Of a stretch of DNA of 32,727 bases, positions 8,980-18,318 are shown in pieces. The first letter of the stretch is position 1, and the number at the start of each line of letters is the position of its first letter. The stretch covers positions 1 through 32,727 of the forward strand of contig CACMRY010000008.1 of NCBI GenBank assembly GCA_902616205.1. The letters run 5' to 3'. The translations under genes were made by a program, and so were the position numbers. The notes beneath the pieces are model-generated. The model saw nothing but the letters and a program-made list of their open reading frames with translations. It made no database searches and was not told the origin of the DNA. The stretch comes from an uncultured Pelagibacteraceae bacterium (GTDB taxonomy: Bacteria > Pseudomonadota > Alphaproteobacteria > Pelagibacterales > Pelagibacteraceae).

Positions 8980-9662
8980 CAAACAAAAAAGAAAAAGGTT
9001 TTGCGTTAGTTCTTTCATTAGTTTTATTAATGGCAATGTCTTTAATGGGTGGAGCTTTAATTGTAATTTCTGCAAGTGACCACCAAAGTAATAATTTAAG
9101 TGATGAGTATCAGCAGACTTTTTATGTTGCAGAAACCGCTTTGTTGGAGGGAGAAAAATATATTATTAATCAATACCTGGGACCCTACAAAGCAAACGGT
9201 CAAAGAGATTCTTCTAAGAGACAATTGGTAGGAAATTCAACAAGTTTATTTGCAACAGGAACTCCACCAGTAGCACCGAGTGCAATCAGATCATGTTTTA
9301 ATAGTTATGTAGATATTGACAGATCAACTTTTAAAGTTTTAAGTGGTCCAGATCCAGATACTCCAACTAGCACTGCAAATGTTGATGTACACGAAAGTAA
9401 AAGTTATTATGATTTTCTTACCTCAGGAATTGTTCAAAGTGGTGATAGTAATCGTGAAAAGAAAAGGATGCAAAAATTCAAATATGAATATTTTATGACC
9501 AGAGTTGGATCGGCTCCATTTAAAGGCTCAGGGACAAGTATCAAAAAAGATGCAACAGATGCAAGTTCAGATGGGATGGCTTATAGAGTTTATGGTTGTG
9601 GTAACTTCGATAGTGGTAAGATAATAGTTGCTTTAGAAAGTACGATTGTTCTACCTAAATAA
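8976..9662 (+). CDS. PilX-like minor prepilin
   Basis: KEKG|FALVLSLVLLMAMSLMGGALIVISASDHQ...QQTFYVAETALLEGE, matching the PilX N-terminal pattern; ATGA overlap with the pilW-like gene. Confidence 0.83.
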   Translation: MTNKKEKGFALVLSLVLLMAMSLMGGALIVISASDHQSNNLSDEYQQTFYVAETALLEGEKYIINQYLGPYKANGQRDSSKRQLVGNSTSLFATGTPPVAPSAIRSCFNSYVDIDRSTFKVLSGPDPDTPTSTANVDVHESKSYYDFLTSGIVQSGDSNREKKRMQKFKYEYFMTRVGSAPFKGSGTSIKKDATDASSDGMAYRVYGCGNFDSGKIIVALESTIVLPK

Positions 9663-9683
9663 TTAGTATTTTGCGAAATATGT

Positions 9684-9719
9684 TAAATTGGGTCAAAATG
9701 GTGACCTCCAGACTATAAT
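9684..9719 (+). promoter_or_regulatory. TAAATTGGGTCAAA motif, copy 2 (9684-9697), followed after 16 nt by TATAAT (9714-9719)
   Basis: Exact 14-mer plus a consensus -10 hexamer upstream of the secreted protein-pilY1 operon. Also GGTCA-N6-TGACC inverted repeat at 9691-9706. Confidence 0.5.
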
Positions 9720-9760
9720 GACGCTTTTTAATTTAATATGATTGATTTAAAATAATTATA

Positions 9761-10306
9761 ATGAATAAATTACTCTTAAAGTTCATTTTACCAATACTGT
9801 TAATCTTATTAAATTTTTCTTACGTAGAAGCCAAGTGTAAATTTATTATGGATCTTGGTGAAGAATATAAAAAATCTGACGAAAAAGAATTTGGTGAATT
9901 TCCAGAAAATGAAACAGGATATGCTGAAGTTGATATTTTTGCACCAGATATATGTTCAAGTGATAACTTTAACGATCAATTCATAATTAAGCATATTTTT
10001 TTAGAAAAAAAATTGATGGCAATCAGATTTTATGTCGATAACACAATAGATAATTCAGCAACTGATAGTTTAAAATTAATGAATTATGCAAAAAGAATTT
10101 ATGGTGATTTTGATACTGGTAGCAATCCCCAAAATTTTAATAATTTTATTATATGGGAAAGAGCAAATAAATATATTGTATACCAAAGAGCTCTTAACAA
10201 AGATGTTTGGGAAGAGGAAATCTATATTTCAAATGATAAGTACTGGGATCAGCTTAGTCGACATAAAAGTTTGATGGAGATGGGCGAAGACCCAGATGAA
10301 AGTTAG
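9761..10306 (+). CDS. Small secreted protein of unknown function, apparently co-transcribed with pilY1
   Basis: Signal peptide MNKLLLKFILPILLILLNFSYVEA/KC; two cysteines in the mature protein; stop codon directly abuts the pilY1 ATG. Confidence 0.8.
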   Translation: MNKLLLKFILPILLILLNFSYVEAKCKFIMDLGEEYKKSDEKEFGEFPENETGYAEVDIFAPDICSSDNFNDQFIIKHIFLEKKLMAIRFYVDNTIDNSATDSLKLMNYAKRIYGDFDTGSNPQNFNNFIIWERANKYIVYQRALNKDVWEEEIYISNDKYWDQLSRHKSLMEMGEDPDES

Positions 10307-13300
10307 ATGAAAAAAATTTCAATATTATTAGTCTCTATTTTTTTAATTTTTCCTTTTGTAATTTCTAATTCTTATTCAAAAGCTTTACCACCTGGTTCAG
10401 GAGTAGCAGATGTTCCTGCTAATGTTTTAATTTTATTAGACAAGTCTGGTAGTATGAGTATTTCATCTTATACCGGTGCAAATATAGGAAGACCTCAGTC
10501 AATTGCGTTGATCGAAAATACTGGAAACTATATTTCAAATAATAATAATCAATTAGTGGGAGTTGATCACGGAAGTAACGCTAGAACTGCCATCGTTCAA
10601 AAAAGAGTAACTTATAGTGTAAGAAATAATAATTGTTCTACAAATTATGGAAATACCAGTATCCTTCATCATGACGGTCATATATATTTTTCAGGAAAAC
10701 GAACTCATAGAAGTAATGGTACTCTTTGTAGAGTAAATACTTCATCAGGTGTACTTACTCAAATTAAAGGTGGTTTTCATAGAAACTCTAGATTAACAAT
10801 AAAAAAACACAACGATGTGATAATTGTTATTGACAAGCATTCAAGAGAAATTTTTTTATACGACTCTGCTACTGGTGCTAAAAAAGAATGTTCAACTAGC
10901 GGTGAACTACGAAATGATATTCATAACTCTGGATATGGTAACGGTGTAAGATTTACAGTTGATGCATCTGGTAATTTAGTTTTTGCAAGATCTTATTATA
11001 TAAAGAAATTCTCTAGAAGTGGAATGAATTGTCCAAATAATAGCAAATTTTTTCAAAGTGCATATTTCTTTGATATAAGAAATTCGACTGCAATAGCAAG
11101 CCATCCTACAAACGAAAATATAATTTATTTCACTTCATCCTCAAACCACGCACTTCATAAAGTTACTTTAAACTCAAGTAGTGGTACTAATGTTAGTTTT
11201 ACACAGGAAAGAGTGGGTAGATATGGACGACTTGGTGGCAATTATAATCCAACTTCGAAATCAGCTATCCGCTTCAACTTCCCAAGAGATATTACAATTG
11301 ATCCTTCTTTAAACAGAATATTTGTTGCAGAAACTAATAATTTCTCAATACAAACATTTGACCTTAATTTGAATTATCATGGGCGTTCAGGGTATAGAGC
11401 AGCACAATCAAGAATGTCAGGTGCTCATCAAGCCATTCAATCTTTAGTAACAGACAGTAGTTTAGTCTCTTCAGTTAATTTTGGATTTGGATACTGGTCT
11501 CATGATGCAAGTAACACAATATGGTACAGTTACTATAAACGTCATAATAGTTATAAAAGATGCAGATCTTATATTGGAAACCCAAGTTGGTTGACAGCAA
11601 GTCACTGGTTAGCAAGATATAATTATTGGTGCTGGAAACCTTCTGCGGGTGGCTTAGGTTATACAAAATGGGATACAGCGAGAGATCAAGCAGATCCTTG
11701 TGACGGTCAAAATTGTTTAAAAGTTAAAGTGGATAGAAACGGTGCTAATAAAATTAACAATTATATTAAAAGTGTCAGACCAGGTGGTGGTACTGATGCA
11801 AATACCTGGGCAACAATTGCAGAACAATACTACAATCATAAATCAGAAAGCCCCATAGATAAAAACAGCCCGTGTCAAGGATCTTATGTAATCGTAATTG
11901 GTGATGGAGATTGGTACAATCAAGCAGCTGCAATAACAAAAACAAAAAATCTTCTAAAAAAGAAAATCAAAACTTTTACTGTAGCTTATGGAGGTGGAAT
12001 TAGCCCAGGTGGAATAAGAGCATTTAATGCAATTGCAAAAGCAGGTGGAACAGACAGAGTAATAAAAGCAGACACAACAGATCAATTAAAAGCACAATTG
12101 GGTGCTGCAATTAGATCTGTAATTGCTGACAAATTAGCCTTTACTGCTCCAGCAATTACCGCAACAATTGAAGAAGGTGGATCATTATTCCAAGCACAAT
12201 TTAAATATAAGCAAAATGAGGAATGGCAAGGTTCATTAACAAGAACTGCAATATCTAAAGAAGGTGTTGTTGATGAAAAAGATCCGTCCAATTGGAATGC
12301 TTCAGATGTGATACCATCTCCTGGTTCAAGAAAAATATGGGGTGTAATTCCAGGTGCTGATTACAAAACTGATTATAATAATTATACTGAAGCTAATTCA
12401 TTATTAATTCAATCTCAACTTGGATTATTTGGTAATGAAGTTGGTGATTATCATAGGGATACACCAAAAGTTGCTGGTGTAACAGGTAATACTCGTTGTA
12501 GCGCAAAAGGAGATAGTGTTGCAACTATTGCGGATGGAAATGATGATGATGTTAAAGGTTTAATAAGTTTTTCTAGAGGACAGGATTATTTTGATTACGA
12601 CGGAGATTGTTTGTTAAACGAAATGAGAATAGGACCACCAATTGTCGATAAAAATGGAAAAATAATTACAAAAGGAAGAAAAAAATATTTAGGAGATATA
12701 TTTCATTCTGAAATGGTAATCGTAGGAGCACCTTCTGCTGAAACAGCGTTTTCATCGAGTAACCAAGAAGCTTATTGGAGATCTATTAATAATTATGATG
12801 CTTGGGCCAAATCTTTAAGTACAAGAGAAGAGAGAATTTATGTTGGAGGTAACGATGGCATGTTACATTCAATTGATAGTAAAACAGGTATTGAAAAATG
12901 GGCATTCATACCTCCATTTATAATGCCAAAAATACCTCTTATGGTGAACGAAAATTTGAACAATGAACTTGCAAAACAAAAAGGGGGAACTAATGCAATT
13001 TATGGAGTGGACGGATCTCCAGTAGTACACGACATGTTTTTTAAAAGTCCTCTTGGATCTGGAAAACAATGGCACACTATATTAATGGTGCCTTATGGCA
13101 GAGGTGGAAATGGTTTTTCTGTTCTTGATATAACAAAACCTGATAAACCGCTTCATTTATACAGTGTTTATAATGACCATATTAAAAATACAGTTCATGT
13201 AATGAACCATTTAGGCACTCATTCAGAATACGAGTACATTGATGATACTTATTCAATAATTGATATGGAAGAAAGTATTACAGTTCAAGATAATTATAAT

Positions 13301-14746
13301 AATAACAACAGTATTGATGATGAATGTAAGGCAGATACAACCACATCATGTTATGAAAGTAAAACGTGGACTTTTCCAGTTGTAGGTGTTCAAAAATCTG
13401 ATTTAATTATTTCGATAAATAATAAAATTGAAAAAAACTTTACTGTTAATATCGCATCTTCAGGTAAAACTGAAATAACTTTACCAGACCAATTATTTTT
13501 TCAAGCAAATGGTGATAAAGCTCAATCTCAAGATACTCTTATTATTAAATTGACAAGAGCTGCAACTCAAAGCTTAAGTCAAAATCTTCCAGCAGAGTAT
13601 AATTATAGAGAATTGGGAGAAACTTGGTCAGCTCCTAGAATATTTAGATTACCCAATACAGGTGCAGGAGACACAAATATTCTTGATGATATTTATGTCG
13701 CCGTTATGGGAGGTGGGTATGGTGGTAGAAATGATGGAGTAGGATCAGCTTTATTTGTTATTAATCTAGAAGATACAATAACTCCAGGCAAAGTAGAGAA
13801 GGTAATTGAAGTGTTAGATGATAAAAATATTGATATTGTAAATTCGATACCTGGAAGTCCTGTTGTTATTACTTCAGATACTGCAAGAGGAATAAAGTTT
13901 ACAGGAGCACTTGTCTACACAAATGATTTTGAAGGAAAGATTACCAAATTTAATTTGACTAATATGAAAGTGGATGCAGCAGGGAGTGCCATTAAACTTT
14001 ATGATCAATCAACTATTCTGTCGATAGAGGCTAGCAAAGAAAATGGACGGTACCAATATCACTCTATGGATGCAGGAATTGGAAAAACATCTAAAAATTT
14101 GTGGCTTTTTTCGGGTACTGGCGATTATGAAAGATTAACGTTTAAAGATACAAAACTTGATAATATTATGTTTGGGTTTAGAGATAAGTTTTATCCAAAA
14201 TTTCATTCACCTCAAAGATCCACAACTATACTTCATGGACTTGAAAAATGCATGGATACTACAGATGATACCACCGGTGTTAAATGTCCACTTACAACTA
14301 AAGCGGTAAGCAGGAAAGCAAGAGCAACGAAAGACCATGGCTGGTTTATAAAATTACCTTCTAGTCAAAAAATAACTGCTGAGCCAACATTGTCAAACGG
14401 ATTGGTATACTTCCCTATTTTTGAACCATCTGTATCGAAAAATAGATGTAGTTTGGGTCTTGCACTGATATGTGCAGTTGATGATGAGTGTGGAACTAAC
14501 GTTTCAAAACAATTAAATGAAAATAAATCTCTTAAAAGCCAAACAGTTGATGGAGAGGTCTTCACTGGAAAAACCTGTAAAGCAGTAGGTAAAGGTGTGC
14601 TTTCAAGACTCGTGGTATTTGCAAATAAATTGTTTGCAAATATAGCTGGTAAATCTGAACAAGAAAAAACGGATCTTGTAGTTATAGATACAGGAGAATC
14701 TGATATAGATAGCTTTAGAAATTCTTGGAGAGATGTAAACTTTTAA
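10307..14746 (+). CDS. pilY1: PilY1/PilC-type pilus-tip adhesin with VWA domain, internal NHL-like insert and C-terminal beta-propeller
   Basis: Signal peptide; VWA MIDAS NVLILLDKSGSMS; later VWA elements (GGGTDANTWATIAEQYYN, SYVIVIGDGDWYN, IKTFTVAYGGG); PilC/PilY1 C-terminal features ERIYVGGNDGMLHSIDSKTGIEKWAFIP, GVDGSPVVHDMFF, HTILMVPYGRGGNGFSVLDITKPDKP, YVAVMGGGYGG; C-terminal SWRDVNF. Confidence 0.93.
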   Translation: MKKISILLVSIFLIFPFVISNSYSKALPPGSGVADVPANVLILLDKSGSMSISSYTGANIGRPQSIALIENTGNYISNNNNQLVGVDHGSNARTAIVQKRVTYSVRNNNCSTNYGNTSILHHDGHIYFSGKRTHRSNGTLCRVNTSSGVLTQIKGGFHRNSRLTIKKHNDVIIVIDKHSREIFLYDSATGAKKECSTSGELRNDIHNSGYGNGVRFTVDASGNLVFARSYYIKKFSRSGMNCPNNSKFFQSAYFFDIRNSTAIASHPTNENIIYFTSSSNHALHKVTLNSSSGTNVSFTQERVGRYGRLGGNYNPTSKSAIRFNFPRDITIDPSLNRIFVAETNNFSIQTFDLNLNYHGRSGYRAAQSRMSGAHQAIQSLVTDSSLVSSVNFGFGYWSHDASNTIWYSYYKRHNSYKRCRSYIGNPSWLTASHWLARYNYWCWKPSAGGLGYTKWDTARDQADPCDGQNCLKVKVDRNGANKINNYIKSVRPGGGTDANTWATIAEQYYNHKSESPIDKNSPCQGSYVIVIGDGDWYNQAAAITKTKNLLKKKIKTFTVAYGGGISPGGIRAFNAIAKAGGTDRVIKADTTDQLKAQLGAAIRSVIADKLAFTAPAITATIEEGGSLFQAQFKYKQNEEWQGSLTRTAISKEGVVDEKDPSNWNASDVIPSPGSRKIWGVIPGADYKTDYNNYTEANSLLIQSQLGLFGNEVGDYHRDTPKVAGVTGNTRCSAKGDSVATIADGNDDDVKGLISFSRGQDYFDYDGDCLLNEMRIGPPIVDKNGKIITKGRKKYLGDIFHSEMVIVGAPSAETAFSSSNQEAYWRSINNYDAWAKSLSTREERIYVGGNDGMLHSIDSKTGIEKWAFIPPFIMPKIPLMVNENLNNELAKQKGGTNAIYGVDGSPVVHDMFFKSPLGSGKQWHTILMVPYGRGGNGFSVLDITKPDKPLHLYSVYNDHIKNTVHVMNHLGTHSEYEYIDDTYSIIDMEESITVQDNYNNNNSIDDECKADTTTSCYESKTWTFPVVGVQKSDLIISINNKIEKNFTVNIASSGKTEITLPDQLFFQANGDKAQSQDTLIIKLTRAATQSLSQNLPAEYNYRELGETWSAPRIFRLPNTGAGDTNILDDIYVAVMGGGYGGRNDGVGSALFVINLEDTITPGKVEKVIEVLDDKNIDIVNSIPGSPVVITSDTARGIKFTGALVYTNDFEGKITKFNLTNMKVDAAGSAIKLYDQSTILSIEASKENGRYQYHSMDAGIGKTSKNLWLFSGTGDYERLTFKDTKLDNIMFGFRDKFYPKFHSPQRSTTILHGLEKCMDTTDDTTGVKCPLTTKAVSRKARATKDHGWFIKLPSSQKITAEPTLSNGLVYFPIFEPSVSKNRCSLGLALICAVDDECGTNVSKQLNENKSLKSQTVDGEVFTGKTCKAVGKGVLSRLVVFANKLFANIAGKSEQEKTDLVVIDTGESDIDSFRNSWRDVNF

Positions 14747-15495
14747 TCATTATTAAATAACTTTTTTAGCTTATTTTTTACTTTATCTTTATTAGCATCT
14801 ATCTCCTTTTTTATTTTTTCTTTAATTTTTTGTTCATCAATATTCTTTATTTTATCTAAAGAATTGCTAACATCGCTGGATAACGCTTTATTTTTGACTG
14901 ATTTTAAAGCCTTATCAAAGAGGTCTTTTAAAACAGTCTTGTAATTTTTACTGTCTTCAGTGTTTCCTACATTATTAAAGCTCATATCTTTAAGACTTAT
15001 TTGCTGGTTAAAATTTAAATTCTCAGAGTTTGCTGAAATTTTAAAATTTTTTAAGTCTAATTTTTTAACAATAAATTCCTTCGAGCTTGAAGCCTTTTTG
15101 TCATTTTTGCTCAGATTTTCTTCTATTGATTTTACATTATCCTCAACTTTTAAACTTCTATTTAGATTGAAATAATAATTTAAATCAATTCCATCTAAAA
15201 TGATTTCATCAATTTCAATTTTATTACTAAAAATTGATGTTGTGCTTAGTTTTGCAGATGCATTTTTTATTTCTAATAGAATACCAGGAAAGTCTTTGTT
15301 GCTTATTTTTAAATTTTTAATTTTAGCTTTACCGCTTAGGTACCCAATGCTTAGGTCATCAATTTTAGTCTCTCTTTTTAAAGAATTAGATAAATTACTT
15401 TCAAGAGAGCTCTTTATAATACTATCACCTATAAATTCAACTAGAATATAAATTATTAAAAAAATAATAATTAATATTGAAATAAGTTTTTTCAT
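14743..15495 (-). CDS. AsmA-like single-TM membrane protein
   Basis: N-terminal TM and AsmA-like start (LISILIIIFLIIYILVEFIGDSIIKSSLESNLSNSLKRETKIDDLSIGYLSGKAKIKNLKISN); lysine-rich C-terminus. Family assignment is by pattern only. Confidence 0.6.
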   Translation of the reverse strand: MKKLISILIIIFLIIYILVEFIGDSIIKSSLESNLSNSLKRETKIDDLSIGYLSGKAKIKNLKISNKDFPGILLEIKNASAKLSTTSIFSNKIEIDEIILDGIDLNYYFNLNRSLKVEDNVKSIEENLSKNDKKASSSKEFIVKKLDLKNFKISANSENLNFNQQISLKDMSFNNVGNTEDSKNYKTVLKDLFDKALKSVKNKALSSDVSNSLDKIKNIDEQKIKEKIKKEIDANKDKVKNKLKKLFNND

Positions 15496-15500
15496 TTAAA

Positions 15501-17408
15501 TTATTTTGCTGAAATAAAAGTTCTAAATATCTTTGTCAATTCAATATTTTGATTTTGATATCTAAACCTTTCATAAAGGTTAAAAAACGATTTATATTTC
15601 TTTTGATAATCTTGTTTAAGTTTATTATATATTTCTTGATGTGTATCTGAATTCAAAATTTTATTTTGTTTTTTACTAATCACAATAATATAATGTAACA
15701 TCCATTTTAAAATATTTGCTTTATTGATTTTGAAATATAATTTTAATACCATATAAATTATTAAAGGCGCAAAAATCAAATAAAAAATATTTGAAAATCT
15801 TAAATTCGTAATTTCTTTTATAAATGATTTTCTTTTATTGTTGTCATAGGATAATAAATGTTTGGTCCACACAAAGTCTGCATAGTTGAAAAAATATTTT
15901 AAGTTTTGAAAAGCTTTTAGTGTAAATAGTGAAGTTGTGTTCTCCTCTGTATTATTAAATAAATTATTATAGCTATTTCTTATATTTGAACCTGGTATAA
16001 CTGAGGTTGGGTCTATTTGAGTCCACCCTTTCCCATTTATCCAAACTTCTACCCATGCATGAGCATCTTGTTGCCTAAAAACATAAAAATCGCCAACTGT
16101 ATTTAATTCACCACCATAATACCCAGATACAATTCTACTAGGTATGTTAGCTAATCTTGAAAGCAAAACTAATGTTCCAGCAAAATATTCACAGTATCCC
16201 TCTTTGCCTCTTAAGAAAAAATCTGCATAACTATTTTGTGAATTATTTACAGGACTTAAATTGTAATAATAAGAACCATCTGAAAAAGTATTTAAAATAT
16301 GATTTAGATATTCTATATTAGATTTAGATTGTTTATTATTTTTCACCCAATCTATTAGCTCTTCCGAAACCGATTTTGGCAATAAAGTATAATATTCTAA
16401 AAGTTCTTCACCAATTCTATAATCAGCATCATACTTTTGAAATTCTATTTGTATCTTTCGATCAATTGGATCTAAACTTTTATATGTTTGATTAAAAGGA
16501 TCCTCCCCAATCCTAACATTTTGTTTTGCTAATCTTGAATTGTTTAAGGCTGGTATCCATTTTTTTTTATGAGGATTTAGTATTACCTGATATTTTATAT
16601 CTATAGCCTTTGCATTTGTTATTTTATATGAGTTTTTGTAGTTATTATAAAGATACAGGGGTGATGATGTTCGCCAAGATTTATCCTCTTCCATATAATC
16701 AAATATTTTTACCCTAAAATAAAGATCCTGCTTTTTAAAATTTTTGTTCACTAATGTGAAAACTTTTTCATCTGAATTTGCAAAATTTTCAAAAGATCCA
16801 AGATTAATAGAGTCAGGAATTCCAAGTGAACTTTTAGATGGATCAAACAATCTAAAATTTATTTCGGCTCTTGGAAAAATTAAATAAAAAATAATAATAA
16901 ATGGAAAAATACTTAGACCAAAGCCTAAATATTTTAATATATTTTTAAAATTAAAATCCATTACTTCTTTTTGTTGAATTAAATACATATTGATCACTAA
17001 TAAAACGATAATTGATAATGAAATTAATGAACTCAAAATGTCTTGGCCGCTGATCAAACTTACTACACTAAGCACCATGCAAATTAAATTATAAGATAAA
17101 AGATTATTTTTATTATTTAATTCTGCATATTTAACAATTAATAAAACTCCTATACAATTTATGAAAAATTCCTCAGAAAATATATATTGGTTAAATATAA
17201 ATTGGATATAAAGTAATCCAATTGCATAAATTGACAGTAAAAAACTTTTAAACTTAAAATCTATCCTATTAATTAAAATACTTATAATCGATGTTATTCC
17301 CCAAAATATCTTATTAACAAGTGATACATTTTCTGAAATAGATAATAAACAAATTCCTAATAATATGAGAGATAAAAATTTAGTATCGCTAAAATTAATT
17401 TTTGACAT
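15501..17408 (-). CDS. TgpA-type multi-TM transglutaminase-like protein (DUF3488 + transglutaminase core)
   Basis: Multiple N-terminal TMs, then catalytic triad regions GYCEYFAGTLVLLSRLANIPSRIVSGYYGG (Cys), QDAHAWVEVWINGKGW (His), QIDPTSVIP (Asp). Confidence 0.9.
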   Translation of the reverse strand: MSKINFSDTKFLSLILLGICLLSISENVSLVNKIFWGITSIISILINRIDFKFKSFLLSIYAIGLLYIQFIFNQYIFSEEFFINCIGVLLIVKYAELNNKNNLLSYNLICMVLSVVSLISGQDILSSLISLSIIVLLVINMYLIQQKEVMDFNFKNILKYLGFGLSIFPFIIIFYLIFPRAEINFRLFDPSKSSLGIPDSINLGSFENFANSDEKVFTLVNKNFKKQDLYFRVKIFDYMEEDKSWRTSSPLYLYNNYKNSYKITNAKAIDIKYQVILNPHKKKWIPALNNSRLAKQNVRIGEDPFNQTYKSLDPIDRKIQIEFQKYDADYRIGEELLEYYTLLPKSVSEELIDWVKNNKQSKSNIEYLNHILNTFSDGSYYYNLSPVNNSQNSYADFFLRGKEGYCEYFAGTLVLLSRLANIPSRIVSGYYGGELNTVGDFYVFRQQDAHAWVEVWINGKGWTQIDPTSVIPGSNIRNSYNNLFNNTEENTTSLFTLKAFQNLKYFFNYADFVWTKHLLSYDNNKRKSFIKEITNLRFSNIFYLIFAPLIIYMVLKLYFKINKANILKWMLHYIIVISKKQNKILNSDTHQEIYNKLKQDYQKKYKSFFNLYERFRYQNQNIELTKIFRTFISAK

Positions 17409-18318
17409 TCGCTAGGTATTTTAAAATTTGGTAAAATGAATTTTGTGTATGATTGAGGTAAAATGTATTATCTCTATGTTTAATTGTAAGTTCTATTTTA
17501 TTTTTATAATAATAATCGATGATATACGAAACATAGCCTAGTAGATCTTCAAAAGGTATTTCTTTGTAGTTATCGAAATTTAAAATTAAGTTATTCTCTT
17601 TTTTTGGTTCCTCAAATTTCTTAATATATTTTTTATTTTTAGTGATTGATTTCTTCCAAGCAATTTTTGAATAGCTGTCACCCCTTTTATAATCTTCTAT
17701 ACCCTCAAATTCATTATAAGCCTGACCTTTTAAATTAATGTTAAACTCATTAAGTAAATTAATGTTTGGTTGAATTTTTTTTGGAAATACAATTATTTTA
17801 GATTTAATGTGAAAGTATCTTTTTGTTCTAATTATCCCAAAAGGATAAATTGATGTTAGAACTATATTTGGAATTGAAATTGTTCCTCTTTGAAAATATT
17901 GATCACTTAGCCGAATTGGATTAAGTTTTTTTGTGAAATTTAAACCTTTCAAATTTAGTTTTTTATAATTTAAATCAATGTTTAATTTCTTTTCATTAAT
18001 ATGATTTATTATTTGAATATCTAATCTTTCATCCTTAGTTGATTCGATATAATAATAATCCAATACACTCATCGATAAATGATTTAAGTTTTGATTTGAG
18101 ACAAAGATTGAAATAAAAAAAATAAAAAAAATAATTATGGATATGAGTAAACCAAAATTATTTTCATAAAAAACAGAAATTAAAAAACAGAAAAATATAA
18201 AAAAGCCAAGACCAACCCCGTTCCAATTTGGATAAATTATAATTTTACTTCTATTTTTATCTTTAAGTGACCGAATAATAGAACTTTTAGCTATCCCCTG
18301 AATAGTCCTTGCTATCAT
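17395..18318 (-). CDS. DUF58 family protein
   Basis: Two N-terminal TMs; DUF58 hallmark EFEGIEDYKRGDSYSKIAWKKSITKNKKYIKKFEEP; located between moxR and the transglutaminase. Confidence 0.9.
   Translation of the reverse strand: MIARTIQGIAKSSIIRSLKDKNRSKIIIYPNWNGVGLGFFIFFCFLISVFYENNFGLLISIIIFFIFFISIFVSNQNLNHLSMSVLDYYYIESTKDERLDIQIINHINEKKLNIDLNYKKLNLKGLNFTKKLNPIRLSDQYFQRGTISIPNIVLTSIYPFGIIRTKRYFHIKSKIIVFPKKIQPNINLLNEFNINLKGQAYNEFEGIEDYKRGDSYSKIAWKKSITKNKKYIKKFEEPKKENNLILNFDNYKEIPFEDLLGYVSYIIDYYYKNKIELTIKHRDNTFYLNHTQNSFYQILKYLANVKN

Noticed and set aside
10086-14565. ORFs 10086..10274 (+) and minus-strand 11475..11666, 12082..12291, 12869..13075, 14365..14565
   Set aside because: Alternate-frame or antisense shadows of the secreted protein and pilY1.
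1-14746. Interpretation as a type II secretion system
   Set aside because: GspE/GspH-like features exist, but PilT, PilY1, PilX/PilV/PilW-like proteins and PilM-N-O-P-Q order specify a type IVa pilus.
14960-15451. Plus-strand ORFs 14960..15175 and 15200..15451
   Set aside because: Antisense to the AsmA-like gene; low-complexity Leu/Ser translations typical of AT-rich antisense.
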